Below are positions 17,342 through 27,030 of a DNA stretch of 59,061 nucleotides, one piece after another. The position numbers were made by a program, and so were the translations under genes. Within the stretch, counting starts at the first letter, position 1. Every line of letters begins with the position of its first letter. The notes beneath the pieces are model-generated. The model was given only the letters and a program-made list of their open reading frames with translations. It had not been told where the DNA came from and ran no database searches. The DNA lies in NCBI RefSeq assembly GCF_023806625.1, contig NZ_JAMTDX010000110.1, positions 1-59,061 of the forward strand. The letters run 5' to 3'. The DNA comes from Accumulibacter sp. (GTDB lineage Bacteria; Pseudomonadota; Gammaproteobacteria; Burkholderiales; Rhodocyclaceae).

Positions 17342-17818
17342 ATGAGCAAGGTACCTGTGACCGTCAGGGGCGCCGAGAAGCTTCGCGCCGAACTGCATCA
17401 TCTGAAGACGATCGAGCGGCCGCAAGCGATTGCGGCGATTGCCGAAGCGCGTTCGCACGGCGATCTGTCGGAGAACGCCGAGTACGATGCCGCCAAGGAA
17501 AGGCAGGGCTTCATCGAGGGACGAATCAAGGACATGGAGAACAAGCTGGCCAACGCGCAGATCATCGACCCGAAGCTGCTCGACGCCGACGGCCGCTGTG
17601 TCTTCGGAGCGACCATCGAACTCGAAGACCAGGAGAGCGGCGCCCGCGTAAGCTACCAGATCGTCGGCGAGGATGAGGCGGACATCAAGGCCGGAAAGAT
17701 CTCGATCAATTCGCCGATGGCCCGGGCGTTGATCGGCAAGTTTGCCGGGGACATCGCCGAGGTCCAGGCCCCGGGCGGACTGCGCGAGTACGAAGTCATC
17801 GAAGTCCGCTACGAGTAG
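17342..17818 (+). CDS. greA: Transcription elongation factor GreA
   Basis: Stimulates transcript cleavage by stalled RNA polymerase. The protein is 158 residues, the standard length. The N-terminal coiled coil spans about 10-75, with the tip signature [20 protein letters not shown] containing the two acidic residues that act in the polymerase secondary channel. The C-terminal FKBP-like domain ends in [20 protein letters not shown] carAB-greA order is common in beta- and gammaproteobacteria. Confidence 0.97.
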   Translation: MSKVPVTVRGAEKLRAELHHLKTIERPQAIAAIAEARSHGDLSENAEYDAAKERQGFIEGRIKDMENKLANAQIIDPKLLDADGRCVFGATIELEDQESGARVSYQIVGEDEADIKAGKISINSPMARALIGKFAGDIAEVQAPGGLREYEVIEVRYE

Positions 17819-17828
17819 GGATGTGTTC

Positions 17829-18290
17829 ATGCGACGCGTTGCCGATGCGCTGTGTGATGTCGCGCTGACGCTGTGGATCGGCGGCCTGTGGACGACCGGG
17901 CTGGTGGTCGCACCCGCCCTGTTTGCCGAACTGCGCGGCAACCGGCCGCTCGCCGGGACTCTGGCCGGCGCGATATTCGAACTTGCTGGCTGGGTGGGAC
18001 TGGCCTGCGCGACTTACCTGGTTGCCTTCCTGATCTACCGCTGGCGTGGCGCCGCCCTGCGCCGCGGCAGTTTCTGGCTGATTCTGGTCATGCTGCTGCT
18101 CACCGCGGTGAGCCTGTTCGGCATTCAGCCGCTGCTTGCGCAGCTCAAGGCCGACGCCCTGCCTCGCGAAGTCATGGAGAGCGTCCTGCGTGACCGCTTT
18201 TCTGCCTGGCACGGCATCTCGAGCCTGCTCTACGTCGTTCAGAGCCTGCTCGGTCTGCTGCTCGTGACCACCTTCCGTGGCGCGCGCTGA
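17829..18290 (+). CDS. DUF4149-type integral membrane protein
   Basis: A 153-residue inner-membrane protein of unknown function with four predicted membrane helices: about 8-28 (ALTLWIGGLWTTGLVVAP), 45-66, 77-97 and 128-148. The Trp/Gly-rich first helix and the position directly after greA match the DUF4149 family as I remember it from betaproteobacteria. The ATG at 17829 is 10 bases after the greA stop. No catalytic motif is visible. Confidence 0.75.
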   Translation: MRRVADALCDVALTLWIGGLWTTGLVVAPALFAELRGNRPLAGTLAGAIFELAGWVGLACATYLVAFLIYRWRGAALRRGSFWLILVMLLLTAVSLFGIQPLLAQLKADALPREVMESVLRDRFSAWHGISSLLYVVQSLLGLLLVTTFRGAR

Positions 18291-18344
18291 ACCACCCGGT
18301 CGCCGAACTGGCCCGCGCCAGGCGGCAAGACACGGCTCGGCCGA

Positions 18345-18707
18345 TCAGCGGCCCGTTCCACTCCCCTGGAAGCTGCGCTTGCTGCGCCGCCCTTCGTCGC
18401 GCCGCGCTGCCGGCGTCGCCGATCCGGAATGCTGGTCGGTCTGCGGGCGCCAGATGATCAGCAGTTTGCCGATGTGTTGGACCGGCGCAGCCTCGAGTTT
18501 CTCGCACAGTGTCACGAGCAAACCTTCGCGCGCCTCGCGGTCATCGCTATCGACGCGGATCTTGATCAATCCGTGACTCGCCAGGCTGACGGCAATCTCC
18601 CTGAGCACCGAGTCGCTGAGGCCGTTGTGACTGATCGCGACGACCGGACTCAGCGGATGAGCCCGGGCGCGCAACCGGCATCGCTCTGCGGAAGTGATCG
18701 CCAGCAT
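18345..18707 (-). CDS. yhbY: YhbY-family ribosome-assembly RNA-binding protein
   Basis: Small CRM-domain protein that binds precursor 50S particles. The 120 residues include the core RARAHPLSPVVAISHNGLSDSVLREI, a GxxG-like loop region, and the closing strand HIGKLLIIWRPQ. The C terminus has an extra basic, Ser/Arg-rich tail of about 25 residues beyond the E. coli protein. The ATG at 18707 is chosen because the domain begins directly after it. It is divergent from rlmE with 45 bases between the starts, the usual arrangement. Confidence 0.9.
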   Translation of the reverse strand: MLAITSAERCRLRARAHPLSPVVAISHNGLSDSVLREIAVSLASHGLIKIRVDSDDREAREGLLVTLCEKLEAAPVQHIGKLLIIWRPQTDQHSGSATPAARRDEGRRSKRSFQGSGTGR

Positions 18708-18752
18708 GCTGGTTACCTCTCGTGAAAACACGATTCTAACGGCTTTCAGCTG

Positions 18753-19373
18753 ATGAAACGAAGCCGGTCGAGCAACGCCTGGTTGCGCGAGCACATGAGC
18801 GACAGCTACGTGCGGCGCGCACAGATCGAGGGCTACCGCTCGCGCGCCGCCTACAAGCTCGCCGAGATCGACGACCGGGACCATCTGATCCGCCCTGGCA
18901 GTCTGATCATCGACCTCGGCGCGGCGCCGGGCGGCTGGTCGCAGCTTGCCAGCGAGCGGCTCAAGGGCCACGGGAGGATCATCGCCGTCGACCTCCTCGA
19001 CATGCCGCCGCTGCCTGAGGTGCTCTTCGTGCGCGGCGACTTCGCCGATCCGGGTGTCCTCCGCCAGATCGAAACGCTGCTCGCCGGACAGCGTGTGGAC
19101 CTTGTCCTTTCGGACATGTCGCCCAATATCTCGGGTATAGCAATCCGCGACCAGGCGCTCGCCGCTGATCTCGCCGCCCGCGCTCTCGATTTCGCGCGAC
19201 GCTGGCTGAAACCCGACGGTGCTTTGCTGGTCAAAGTTTTTCAGGGTTGTGAATTCGCGAAATTGCTCACCGAAATGCGCAAGGGCTTCGGCGCCGTTCT
19301 GACGCGCAAGCCGGGTGCGTCGCGCGACCGGAGTGCTGAGCTCTATCTGCTGGGCAGGATGCCGAAAAGCTGA
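18753..19373 (+). CDS. rlmE: 23S rRNA 2'-O-methyltransferase RlmE (FtsJ)
   Basis: Methylates the 2'-OH of U2552 in 23S rRNA of the 50S subunit, using SAM. The 206 residues match the family. Visible motifs: the N-terminal RSRAAYKLAEID, the SAM loop IIDLGAAPGGWSQLA, DLVLSDMSPNISG, and LLVKVFQGCEF. The K-D-K-E catalytic tetrad residues (Lys in AAYKL, Asp in SDMSPN, Lys in LLVKVF, Glu in SAELYLLG) are all present. ftsH follows as in most proteobacteria. Confidence 0.96.
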   Translation: MKRSRSSNAWLREHMSDSYVRRAQIEGYRSRAAYKLAEIDDRDHLIRPGSLIIDLGAAPGGWSQLASERLKGHGRIIAVDLLDMPPLPEVLFVRGDFADPGVLRQIETLLAGQRVDLVLSDMSPNISGIAIRDQALAADLAARALDFARRWLKPDGALLVKVFQGCEFAKLLTEMRKGFGAVLTRKPGASRDRSAELYLLGRMPKS

Positions 19374-19490
19374 TCCGTGGCACCGGCCGGTTTGCTTTGC
19401 TGACTGCGAATCAGTTTAGAATGTGGTTTGATCGTCGGGTGAAGTTACCAAAGCGCATCCGGCACCGGACGAGAGGGAAAAGGTGACAGG

Positions 19491-21374
19491 TTGAATAACA
19501 TGTTCAAGAATCTGGCGATCTGGCTGGTCATCGGACTCGTGCTGATGACCGTATTCAACCAGTTCAACAATCGCCAGGTCGCCCAGTCTTCGATGGAGTA
19601 CTCGCAATTCATCGAGGAAGTCGGCAAGGGGACGATCGCCAAGGTGGTCATCGAAGGCCGGGTGCTCAAGGCAACGACGACTGACGGACGGAAGCTGACG
19701 ACCTATGCGCCACCCGATCTGTGGATGGTCTCCGACCTGCTGAAGCACGGCGTCAAGATCGAGGCCAAGCCCGAGGAAGAACAGTCGTTCCTGATGAGTG
19801 TCTTCGTCAGCTGGTTCCCGATGCTGCTGCTGATCGGAGTCTGGATCTTCTTCATGCGTCAGATGCAGGGCGGGGGACGCGGTGGGGCGTTCTCATTCGG
19901 CAAGAGCAAGGCTCGGCTGCTCGACGAGTCGTCGAATACCGTGACTTTCTCTGACGTCGCGGGCTGCGACGAGGCCAAGGAGGAAGTGGCGGAACTCGTC
20001 GACTTCCTCCGCGACCCGTCGAAGTTCCAGAAGCTCGGCGGACGAATCCCGAAGGGCGTGCTGCTCGTCGGCAACCCGGGAACCGGCAAGACCTTGCTCG
20101 CCAAGGCGATTGCCGGCGAAGCCAAGGTGCCGTTCTTCTCGATTTCGGGATCGGACTTCGTCGAAATGTTCGTCGGAGTCGGCGCGGCGCGCGTTCGGGA
20201 CATGTTCGAGAACGCCAAGAAACACGCCCCGTGCATCGTGTTCATCGACGAACTCGACGCGGTCGGGCGCCAGCGCGGCGCCGGCCTCGGCGGCGGCAAC
20301 GACGAGCGCGAGCAGACGCTGAACCAGATGCTCGTCGAGATGGACGGATTCGAGGGTAGCGTCGGAGTGATCGTCATCGCGGCGACGAACCGCCCGGATG
20401 TGCTCGATCCGGCGCTGATGCGTCCGGGGCGCTTCGATCGCCAGGTCGTCGTCCCGCTGCCGGACATCCGCGGACGCGAGCAGATTCTCATCGTGCACAT
20501 GCGCAAGGTGCCGCTGTCGCCCGACGTCAAGGCCGACATCATCGCCCGTGGAACGCCCGGCTTTTCGGGCGCAGACCTGGCCAACCTGGTCAACGAGGCG
20601 GCGCTTTTTGCGGCTCGCGGCAACAAGCGTCTGGTCGACATGGAGGACTTCGAGAAGGCCAAGGACAAGATCATGATGGGCGCCGAGCGGCGCAGCATGG
20701 TGATGAGCGAAGAGGAGCGGCGCAACACGGCGTTTCACGAGTCTGGCCACGCGGTCGTCGCCAAACTGCTGCCGAAGTCCGACCCGGTGCACAAGGTGAC
20801 GATCATCCCGCGCGGTCGGGCACTCGGTGTGACCATGCAGTTGCCCGAGGAAGACCGGTATGCGTACGACCGCGTCTACCTGTTGAGCCGGATCGCGGTG
20901 CTTTTCGGGGGACGGATCGCCGAAGAACTGTTCATGAATCAGATGACCACCGGCGCCTCGAACGACTTCGAGCGGGCTACCCAGATGGCCCGCGACATGG
21001 TCACGCGCTACGGGATGTCCGACGCACTCGGCCCGATGGTCTATGGCGAGAATGAAGGCGAGGTTTTCCTCGGCCGGTCGGTGACCACCCACAAGAACCT
21101 GTCAGAGGCGACGATGGAAAAGGTCGACGCCGAAATCCGCCGGATCATCGACGAGCAGTACGGTCTTGCGCGGCGCCTGCTCGAACAACACCGTGACAAG
21201 GTCGAAGCGATGGCCAGCGCGCTTCTCGAACTCGAGACGGTCGACGCCGACCAGGTCAACGACATCATGGAGGGCAAGCCGCCGCGCCCGCCAAGGCAGC
21301 CCCAGGTACAGTCGCCGAGCCCTGGTGACCGCAACACGCCCGATGCCGCGCCGAGCGCCACGGCGCCGGCCTGA
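19491..21374 (+). CDS. ftsH: Membrane-anchored ATP-dependent zinc metalloprotease FtsH
   Basis: Hexameric AAA+ protease that removes damaged membrane proteins and short-lived regulators. It has 627 residues from a TTG at 19491 (AAAAGG site 7 bases upstream); an in-frame ATG at 19500 would shorten it by three residues. Membrane helices lie at about 8-24 and 104-122. Walker A is VGNPGTGKT (about 192-200), with Asn where the family usually has Pro. Walker B is [16 protein letters not shown], and the second region of homology is [12 protein letters not shown]. The zinc motif is HESGH at about 416-420. The tail is Pro/Ala-rich and probably disordered. Confidence 0.97.
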   Translation: MNNMFKNLAIWLVIGLVLMTVFNQFNNRQVAQSSMEYSQFIEEVGKGTIAKVVIEGRVLKATTTDGRKLTTYAPPDLWMVSDLLKHGVKIEAKPEEEQSFLMSVFVSWFPMLLLIGVWIFFMRQMQGGGRGGAFSFGKSKARLLDESSNTVTFSDVAGCDEAKEEVAELVDFLRDPSKFQKLGGRIPKGVLLVGNPGTGKTLLAKAIAGEAKVPFFSISGSDFVEMFVGVGAARVRDMFENAKKHAPCIVFIDELDAVGRQRGAGLGGGNDEREQTLNQMLVEMDGFEGSVGVIVIAATNRPDVLDPALMRPGRFDRQVVVPLPDIRGREQILIVHMRKVPLSPDVKADIIARGTPGFSGADLANLVNEAALFAARGNKRLVDMEDFEKAKDKIMMGAERRSMVMSEEERRNTAFHESGHAVVAKLLPKSDPVHKVTIIPRGRALGVTMQLPEEDRYAYDRVYLLSRIAVLFGGRIAEELFMNQMTTGASNDFERATQMARDMVTRYGMSDALGPMVYGENEGEVFLGRSVTTHKNLSEATMEKVDAEIRRIIDEQYGLARRLLEQHRDKVEAMASALLELETVDADQVNDIMEGKPPRPPRQPQVQSPSPGDRNTPDAAPSATAPA

Positions 21375-21441
21375 GGCGCGCTGAAGAAGCAGCCGCTGCG
21401 CCGCTAGCCAAGCGCGGCAGATCACGCTTGCCGGCGAGCCG

Positions 21442-22284
21442 ATGACTGCGACGATTTGGCGCTGCGGGAAGTTCGTCCTTCCCGGCCATCGCCCGCTGAT
21501 CATGGGGGTGGTCAACCTGACGCCGGATTCGTTTTCCGGCGACGGTGTGGCAAGCGACGTCACCCGCGCGGCCCGCCACGCGCGACGGCTGATCGGCGAG
21601 GGTGCCGACATCATCGATCTCGGCGCCGAGTCTTCGCGCCCCGGCGCCATTCCCGCTCCGACCGACGAAGAACTTGGCCGCCTCATCCCCATCCTCGCCG
21701 AGCTCAGCGGCTGCGGCGTTCCGCTTTCCGTGGACACCTACAAGCCCGAGGTGATGGCGGCAGCACTGGCCCACGGCGCGTCGATGATCAACGACATCTA
21801 CGCGCTGCGCATGCCGGGAGCCCTGCGCGCGGTAGCCGACAGCGACTGCGCGGTCTGCCTGATGCACATGCAGGGGGAACCGCGAACCATGCAGACCGAC
21901 CCGCGGTACGACGACGTCGTCACCGAGGTACGCGACTTCCTCGCCGATCGTCTGGCAGCGGCCAAAGCGACCGGAGTCTCGATCGAGCGCGTCGTGCTCG
22001 ATCCTGGTTTCGGTTTTGGCAAGACCCTGCGACACAACCTCGAACTGCTGCGGCACCTGGACGAACTGGCTCTCGAAGGGCTGCCGGTGCTGGCCGGCAT
22101 TTCGCGCAAGTCGATGCTCGGGGCGATCACCGGCCGCCGGGTGGAGGATCGCCTGGCGGCGAGTGTCGCTGCGGCGGTCATCGCCGCCGAGCACGGCGCA
22201 GCGATCTTGCGCGTGCACGACGTCGCGGCGACTCGCGACGCCCTGGCCGTCTGGCGCGCAGTCGAACGATCCGGCGCGGAGTGA
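21442..22284 (+). CDS. folP: Dihydropteroate synthase
   Basis: Condenses p-aminobenzoate with dihydropterin pyrophosphate in folate synthesis; the sulfonamide target. The 280 residues form a TIM barrel with MGVVNLTPDSFSGDG, IIDLGAESSRPGA, the VLDPGFGFGKT loop, ISRKSMLG with the substrate-binding Lys/Ser, and a final RVHDV with the conserved Arg-His. It lies 67 bases after ftsH and 104 before glmM, the conserved ftsH-folP-glmM order. Confidence 0.97.
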   Translation: MTATIWRCGKFVLPGHRPLIMGVVNLTPDSFSGDGVASDVTRAARHARRLIGEGADIIDLGAESSRPGAIPAPTDEELGRLIPILAELSGCGVPLSVDTYKPEVMAAALAHGASMINDIYALRMPGALRAVADSDCAVCLMHMQGEPRTMQTDPRYDDVVTEVRDFLADRLAAAKATGVSIERVVLDPGFGFGKTLRHNLELLRHLDELALEGLPVLAGISRKSMLGAITGRRVEDRLAASVAAAVIAAEHGAAILRVHDVAATRDALAVWRAVERSGAE

Positions 22285-22388
22285 GCGACGAAAGGTGTCC
22301 TTGTTGGCAGATCCCGGTCGACGATTCGCATAGAATGAGGCTTTGAAGGACCGCCATCAGAGGTCCACCGCACTGGGGAGAAAGCACC

Positions 22389-23756
22389 GTGGCAAGGAAG
22401 CATTTTGGCACCGACGGGATTCGCGGCCGGGTCGGCGAGACCCCGATCACCCCCGATTTCGTGATGCATCTGGGTCATTCCACCGGAAAGGTGCTCGCCG
22501 CCCATGACCTGAGTCGCGCGCACGCCAAGGCTGGCGAGCGGCCGGCCGTGCTGATCGGGAAGGACACCCGGATCTCCGGGTACATGCTCGAAGCCGCGCT
22601 CGAGGCCGGTTTTTCGGCCGCCGGCGTCGATGTCTGTCTCGTCGGACCGATGCCGACGCCGGCGATCGCCTACCTGACCCGTGCGCTGCGCCTGCAGGCC
22701 GGAATCGTCATCTCCGCGTCGCACAATCCGTACTACGACAATGGGATCAAGTTCTTCTCTGCCCGAGGAACCAAGCTGCCCGACGAGGTCGAAGAGGAAA
22801 TCGAAGCCGCGCTCGACGAGCCACTGACCTGCGTGCCGTCGGCCGGCCTCGGTCGCGCACGGCGAATCGACGACGCCGACGGGCGCTACATCGAGTTCTG
22901 CAAGAGCACCGTCCCCTTCGACATGGACCTGCGCGGCCTGAAGATGGTCATCGACTGCGCGAACGGCGCCGCGTACCACATCGCACCGCACGTTTTCCAT
23001 GAACTCGGTGCCGAGGTGACGAGCATCGGTACGGAACCCAATGGCCTGAACATCAACCAGGAGGTCGGGGCGACCGCCCCTGGGGCGCTCTGTCAGGCGG
23101 TGGTCGAGCAGTGCGCCGACCTCGGCATCGCTCTCGACGGCGACGGTGACCGGGTGATCATGGTCGATGCCCAGGGCCAGGTCTACGACGGAGACCAGTT
23201 GCTGTTCGCCCTCGTGCGCAGTCGCCTGCGCCAAGGGCCGGTCGCCGGTGTCGTCGGGACGCTGATGAGCAACCTCGCGCTCGAGCACGCTCTCGGCGAA
23301 TGCAACGTGCCCTTCGCTCGCGCGGCGGTCGGCGACCGCTACGTCATGGACATGCTGCGCCAGAAGGGCTGGCTGTATGGCGGCGAGAATTCCGGGCACA
23401 TTCTCTGCTTGGATCGCCATACGACCGGTGACGGCATCGTCTCCGCGCTGCAGGTCCTTTGCGCGCTCCGCGAAGAGGGATGTGATCTGCAGCAGCTCCT
23501 CGGTGGTCTCAAGCTGTACCCGCAGAGACTGATCAACGTTGCGCTGAGCAAGGGCTTCCCGTGGAAGGATCACCCGCTGATCGGCGCAGCGCAGAGCGAA
23601 GTGGAACACGAACTCGAGGGCTGCGGACGCGTGCTTCTGCGCGCGTCAGGAACCGAGCCGCTGTTGCGGGTGATGGTCGAAGGCCAGGACGCGGCGAGCG
23701 TGGCCCGCGCGGCCGAGAGGCTGGCCGACGCGGTTCGCGAAGCGGTATCCTCCTGA
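22389..23756 (+). CDS. glmM: Phosphoglucosamine mutase
   Basis: Interconverts glucosamine-6-phosphate and glucosamine-1-phosphate on the way to UDP-GlcNAc. It starts at a GTG (22389) after a GGGGAG site and has 455 residues. It contains [13 protein letters not shown], the phosphoserine loop [16 protein letters not shown] (Ser111), the metal loop DGDGDRV, the sugar-recognition GGENSGH, and the C-terminal phosphate loop [16 protein letters not shown] short insertion near residues 38-47 shifts the active-site number relative to E. coli. A TAGAAT hexamer at 22331-22336 could be a -10, but no suitable -35 is visible. Confidence 0.97.
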   Translation: MARKHFGTDGIRGRVGETPITPDFVMHLGHSTGKVLAAHDLSRAHAKAGERPAVLIGKDTRISGYMLEAALEAGFSAAGVDVCLVGPMPTPAIAYLTRALRLQAGIVISASHNPYYDNGIKFFSARGTKLPDEVEEEIEAALDEPLTCVPSAGLGRARRIDDADGRYIEFCKSTVPFDMDLRGLKMVIDCANGAAYHIAPHVFHELGAEVTSIGTEPNGLNINQEVGATAPGALCQAVVEQCADLGIALDGDGDRVIMVDAQGQVYDGDQLLFALVRSRLRQGPVAGVVGTLMSNLALEHALGECNVPFARAAVGDRYVMDMLRQKGWLYGGENSGHILCLDRHTTGDGIVSALQVLCALREEGCDLQQLLGGLKLYPQRLINVALSKGFPWKDHPLIGAAQSEVEHELEGCGRVLLRASGTEPLLRVMVEGQDAASVARAAERLADAVREAVSS

Positions 23757-23980
23757 GCGGTGGTCAGCAGAATTCCCGAGAGCGGTCGAGGAACGAGAGA
23801 AAACGCCAGGGCGGTTCAGGAATGCACGAAACGGCCGCGTGAGCCAGGCAGCCGATTGGCAGCGCAGGAAATCGATCCCCGACCTTCGCCATCAGCCCGC
23901 TTGGGAATCCGCCCACGCGACCTGCCGGAGCGTCGATTCGACGCCCAAGAGCGGCTCGACGGCTTCGCCACGTCGGCTGG

Positions 23981-24006
23981 CGGGTTGGCCTCGAACGGCC
24001 AACCTG
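23981..24006. terminator. Hairpin between convergent glmM and namZ-like genes
   Basis: GGTTGGCC at 23983-23990 and GGCCAACC at 23997-24004 form a perfect 8-base stem with a 6-base loop; an outer G-T wobble and a C-G pair extend it. It sits between two converging genes, so it could end transcription from both sides. There is no T-run, so intrinsic termination is uncertain. The rest of the 287-base gap shows nothing recognisable. Confidence 0.45.
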
Positions 24007-24043
24007 ACGCACTGCGACCTGACCCAGACCGGATGCGCCACGC

Positions 24044-25255
24044 TCAGTAAAGAAGAAACTCCCTGCGTTCGAGTTCCCAGCGCTGCTCGTCGATCCGGCT
24101 GATCGCCTCGAGATCGGCTACCGAAGCTTCCGGGTCGTCGACCCACTCACGCAGGATCGGCGAGCCGTTGATCAGGTCGATCGCCAGACGCTCGTACTCG
24201 TACTCGTAGGCAAAGTCCCGCCAGAGCGGATACGCCGGATCGATCTGGCGCACCGCCTTGAAAGCCAGCGCTTGGAGCCTCCAGGGACGGAAAGCGTCAT
24301 GGCGGTAGTGCGGCCCATCGACGTGGACCTGTACCCCGTTGCACAGTCTGCCGACGTGCTTGTGAAAGGTGGGCTCGAACCAGCACTCACGCAGGCTGCA
24401 GCCGGCAAGCCACTCCGGGGCCAGCGCGTGCATCGTGCGGATCACCTGGCCGGCAGGAAGGTCAGGCGCCCCAAAAATCTCGAGCGGGCGGGTCGTACCC
24501 CGCCCTTCGGACAAGGTCGTCCCCTCGAGCAGCACGGTGCCGGGGTAACAGCGCGCCATCGACAGATTCGGGGCGTTCGGGCTCGGATTGATCCAGCTCC
24601 TCTCGCCGGCTGGCCAGCCGTAGCCTGGTGCCTCTTCGGGCAGCCAGCCGTGCATCCGGATCACCGTACAATCCAGATCGAGAGCGAGCGCGCTGACGAA
24701 CCAGCAGGCGAGTTCGCCCAAAGTCAGACCATGGCGCATCGGCAGCGACCCGCTGCCGACGAAGCTCTCCCAGCCGGGCCGCAACAGCAGGCCCTCGATC
24801 GGCCGTCCAAGGGGGTTGGGGCGATCGAGTATCCACACCGCCTTGCCGGTCGCCGCCGCAGCCTCGAGCAGGTAGCGCAACGTGGTGACGAACGTGTAGA
24901 TGCGACAACCGAGATCCTGCAAGTCGACGATCAGAACGTCGAAGCCATCGAGCATGCTTCGGGTCGGGCGACGCACCGCCCCATACAGGCTGAAGACCGG
25001 GATACCATGGACACGGTCGAGAAAGTCGTCTGACTCGACCATGTTGTCCTGCTTTTCGCCGCGCAGTCCGTGCTGAGGGCCGAAGGCGGCGGTGAGCCGG
25101 AGATCCGGAAGCGCAGCCAGCGCATCGAGCGCATGCGTCAGATTCGCCGTGACCGACGCCGGGTGTGCGAGAAGGGCAAGGCGCTGGCCGCGCAGCGGTT
25201 CGCGGAGCTTCGCGTCAGCAACCAGGCGGTCGAGTCCGAATTCGCAAGCGGGCAT
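24044..25255 (-). CDS. DUF1343 protein, NamZ-like exo-beta-N-acetylmuramidase
   Basis: Member of the DUF1343 family; the characterised member NamZ of Bacillus subtilis releases terminal MurNAc from peptidoglycan fragments. The 403 residues show the family's conserved stretches: GPQHGLRGEKQDNM (about 57-70), GFDVLIVDLQDLGCRIYTFVTT, WILDRPNPLGR, NLSMARCYPGTVLLEGTTLSEGRGTTRP, and a C-terminal Arg/Trp-rich segment. No clear signal peptide is visible at the ATG, so it may be cytoplasmic and recycle muropeptides (inference). It lies 12 bases after the DOMON-like gene, probably in one operon. Confidence 0.82.
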   Translation of the reverse strand: MPACEFGLDRLVADAKLREPLRGQRLALLAHPASVTANLTHALDALAALPDLRLTAAFGPQHGLRGEKQDNMVESDDFLDRVHGIPVFSLYGAVRRPTRSMLDGFDVLIVDLQDLGCRIYTFVTTLRYLLEAAAATGKAVWILDRPNPLGRPIEGLLLRPGWESFVGSGSLPMRHGLTLGELACWFVSALALDLDCTVIRMHGWLPEEAPGYGWPAGERSWINPSPNAPNLSMARCYPGTVLLEGTTLSEGRGTTRPLEIFGAPDLPAGQVIRTMHALAPEWLAGCSLRECWFEPTFHKHVGRLCNGVQVHVDGPHYRHDAFRPWRLQALAFKAVRQIDPAYPLWRDFAYEYEYERLAIDLINGSPILREWVDDPEASVADLEAISRIDEQRWELERREFLLY

Positions 25256-25267
25256 GGCCAGTTCCTT

Positions 25268-25849
25268 TCAGGCAACAGGTCCGGACGGCGGCAGTTCGAG
25301 AGCGAAGCCGCCGCGGTGATGGAAATCGGGCAGCGCGACGGGATGGCGCAATGCCCAGTAGCTGTGGCGACCATCGACGAGGTCGGCAGCCTCGATGACC
25401 GCGCAGAGCCCGATCTGCCAGGTCACCGCAACCGGCAGCGCCGGCAGCAGCGAAGTGGGGATCAGCACTTCGAGTTCGAATCTGCCTGCCGACAGTCGGG
25501 CGGCGAGTTCCGGAGCGGCGAGCAGCGTCCGCCGATCGTCACGCCGGCGGTAACCAGCGAAGGCATAGGCCGCCCAGGCACCCGACGGCGAGAAATTGAA
25601 CTCGTGGTAGGCCGGTTCCCCGGCGACTGCCACGAAGGCCTCGAAGCAGGTGTGTTCCCATAGGCCGTCGCTGTGGCCTGGCTGCTGCGGGCCGGGAATC
25701 CGCAGCCGGGCGATGTCTCCACGCAGCCGGTAAGCGAGCTCGAGCCCACCCCCGGCGGTACGCTCGGCATGGACCTCGATCGTCCTTACGGCTGGCCCGG
25801 GCGTCGCCGGGTGACAGGTCAGAAACTGCGTGAAATCGGTCGGCCACAT
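25268..25849 (-). CDS. DOMON-like domain protein
   Basis: A 193-residue protein without signal peptide or membrane segment. The sequence reads as a single beta-rich domain: VHAERTAGGGLELAYRLRG, then LWEHTCFEAFVAV, YHEFNFSPSGAWAAYAF, and a C-terminal WALRHPVALPDFHHRGGF. These features match DOMON-like proteins that bind carbohydrate or heme in other contexts; the ligand cannot be assigned. It lies immediately upstream of the NamZ-like gene (12 bases), so a joint role with sugar or muropeptide handling is plausible but inferred. Confidence 0.65.
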   Translation of the reverse strand: MWPTDFTQFLTCHPATPGPAVRTIEVHAERTAGGGLELAYRLRGDIARLRIPGPQQPGHSDGLWEHTCFEAFVAVAGEPAYHEFNFSPSGAWAAYAFAGYRRRDDRRTLLAAPELAARLSAGRFELEVLIPTSLLPALPVAVTWQIGLCAVIEAADLVDGRHSYWALRHPVALPDFHHRGGFALELPPSGPVA

Positions 25850-25932
25850 CGCTGCCGTTCACCCGGAGGCGATGAATGAATCCGCTGGACGGCCCCCGGC
25901 GGCGTCGCTCATCACGCTTTGCTGGCCAGTTG

Positions 25933-27030
25933 TCATCGACCAGCCGCCGGCGACGAAACCCGCGGATTGCCGGCCGCAAGCGGGTCGCGCGACACGGTCA
26001 CGCCGCAGAAAGCGGCGAACGCGCCGTCGACGATCTCACGGGCCAGGGCATCCACGATCAGGACGAGTCGGCTCCTCCGGTCGGCGTCAGGCCAGGCGGG
26101 AAGGCTCCACTCGGGGTAGCGGACGTGCTGCACGCACTGCACCACTCGCGGCCCGGGCTCGCCGGTCACCGCGACGAGCCCCTTGAGGCGCAGGATGCGC
26201 GGACCACAGGTGTCGAGCAAGAGATCGATCGCCTCGGTAAAATCGGCCCAGGCCACCGGCTCGGCGAAACGAATGACGAAAGCGCGCACCTGCGCGTCGT
26301 GGCGTGTCGCACGCGCGTCAGGGCGAAAGCCATCGCTGGCCAGCAGTTCGGCGACCCTCTGTTCGGCGAGCCAGGGAACGACCCTCGCCGCCTCTTCCGC
26401 GCGATCGTAGAATCCATTCGCGAAGATGTCACTCGCCGCAGCCAACTGGCCTGCACGGACTTCGATCTGCCTCGCGCCGGGGTTGATCCGCTGCAGACGA
26501 CGGCCGACGTCCGAGATCTGCTCGTCCGTCGCCAGATCACACTTGGTCAGCAGCAGATCATCGGCCAGGGCGACTTGGCGGAGCACCTCGCGATGGCGAT
26601 CGAGCTGATCGACGAAATGGGTCACCGCGACGGCCGTGAGAACGGCGTCCATCCGATAGCGATCGGCGAGGAAAAAGTCCTCGCGGAGGGTATGGATGGT
26701 CGGCGCCGGATCGGCCAGTCCGCTCGTCTCGATCAGCACGCGCGAGAACGATGGAATCTCGCGCCGCAAGCGCCGCATGAACAGGTCGCGCAGGCTGGTC
26801 GCCATTTCACCGCGAACGCTGCAACACAGACAGCCCGAATCGAGGACGACGATCGCCTCGTCGATCTTCTGCACCAGATGGTGGTCGACGGCCACCGCGC
26901 CGAACTCGTTGATCAGCACCGCCGCATCGGCAAGAACCGGCTGCCCGAGCAGACGGTTGAGCAAGGTCGTCTTGCCCGCCCCAAGGAAGCCGGTCAGAAT
27001 CGTCACCGGAATCTTCGCGCTCATCGCCAT
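25933..27030 (-). CDS. COG0523 (CobW/P47K/ZNG1-type) GTPase metallochaperone
   Basis: G3E-family GTPase that delivers metal ions, often zinc or cobalt, to client proteins. The 365 residues have the P-loop GFLGAGKTT (14-22), the family metal motif GCLCC (Cys67, Cys69, Cys70), Walker B ETSGLADPAP, and LTKCDLA as the guanine-specificity loop. The C-terminal CobW_C-like part runs from about 270 to 335. Two ATGs are possible (27030 and 27024). No CobN or B12 genes are nearby, and I saw no Zur-like site, so the metal is unknown. An imperfect palindrome lies upstream at 27103-27121. The gap to the DOMON-like gene is 83 bases. Confidence 0.87.
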   Translation of the reverse strand: MAMSAKIPVTILTGFLGAGKTTLLNRLLGQPVLADAAVLINEFGAVAVDHHLVQKIDEAIVVLDSGCLCCSVRGEMATSLRDLFMRRLRREIPSFSRVLIETSGLADPAPTIHTLREDFFLADRYRMDAVLTAVAVTHFVDQLDRHREVLRQVALADDLLLTKCDLATDEQISDVGRRLQRINPGARQIEVRAGQLAAASDIFANGFYDRAEEAARVVPWLAEQRVAELLASDGFRPDARATRHDAQVRAFVIRFAEPVAWADFTEAIDLLLDTCGPRILRLKGLVAVTGEPGPRVVQCVQHVRYPEWSLPAWPDADRRSRLVLIVDALAREIVDGAFAAFCGVTVSRDPLAAGNPRVSSPAAGR

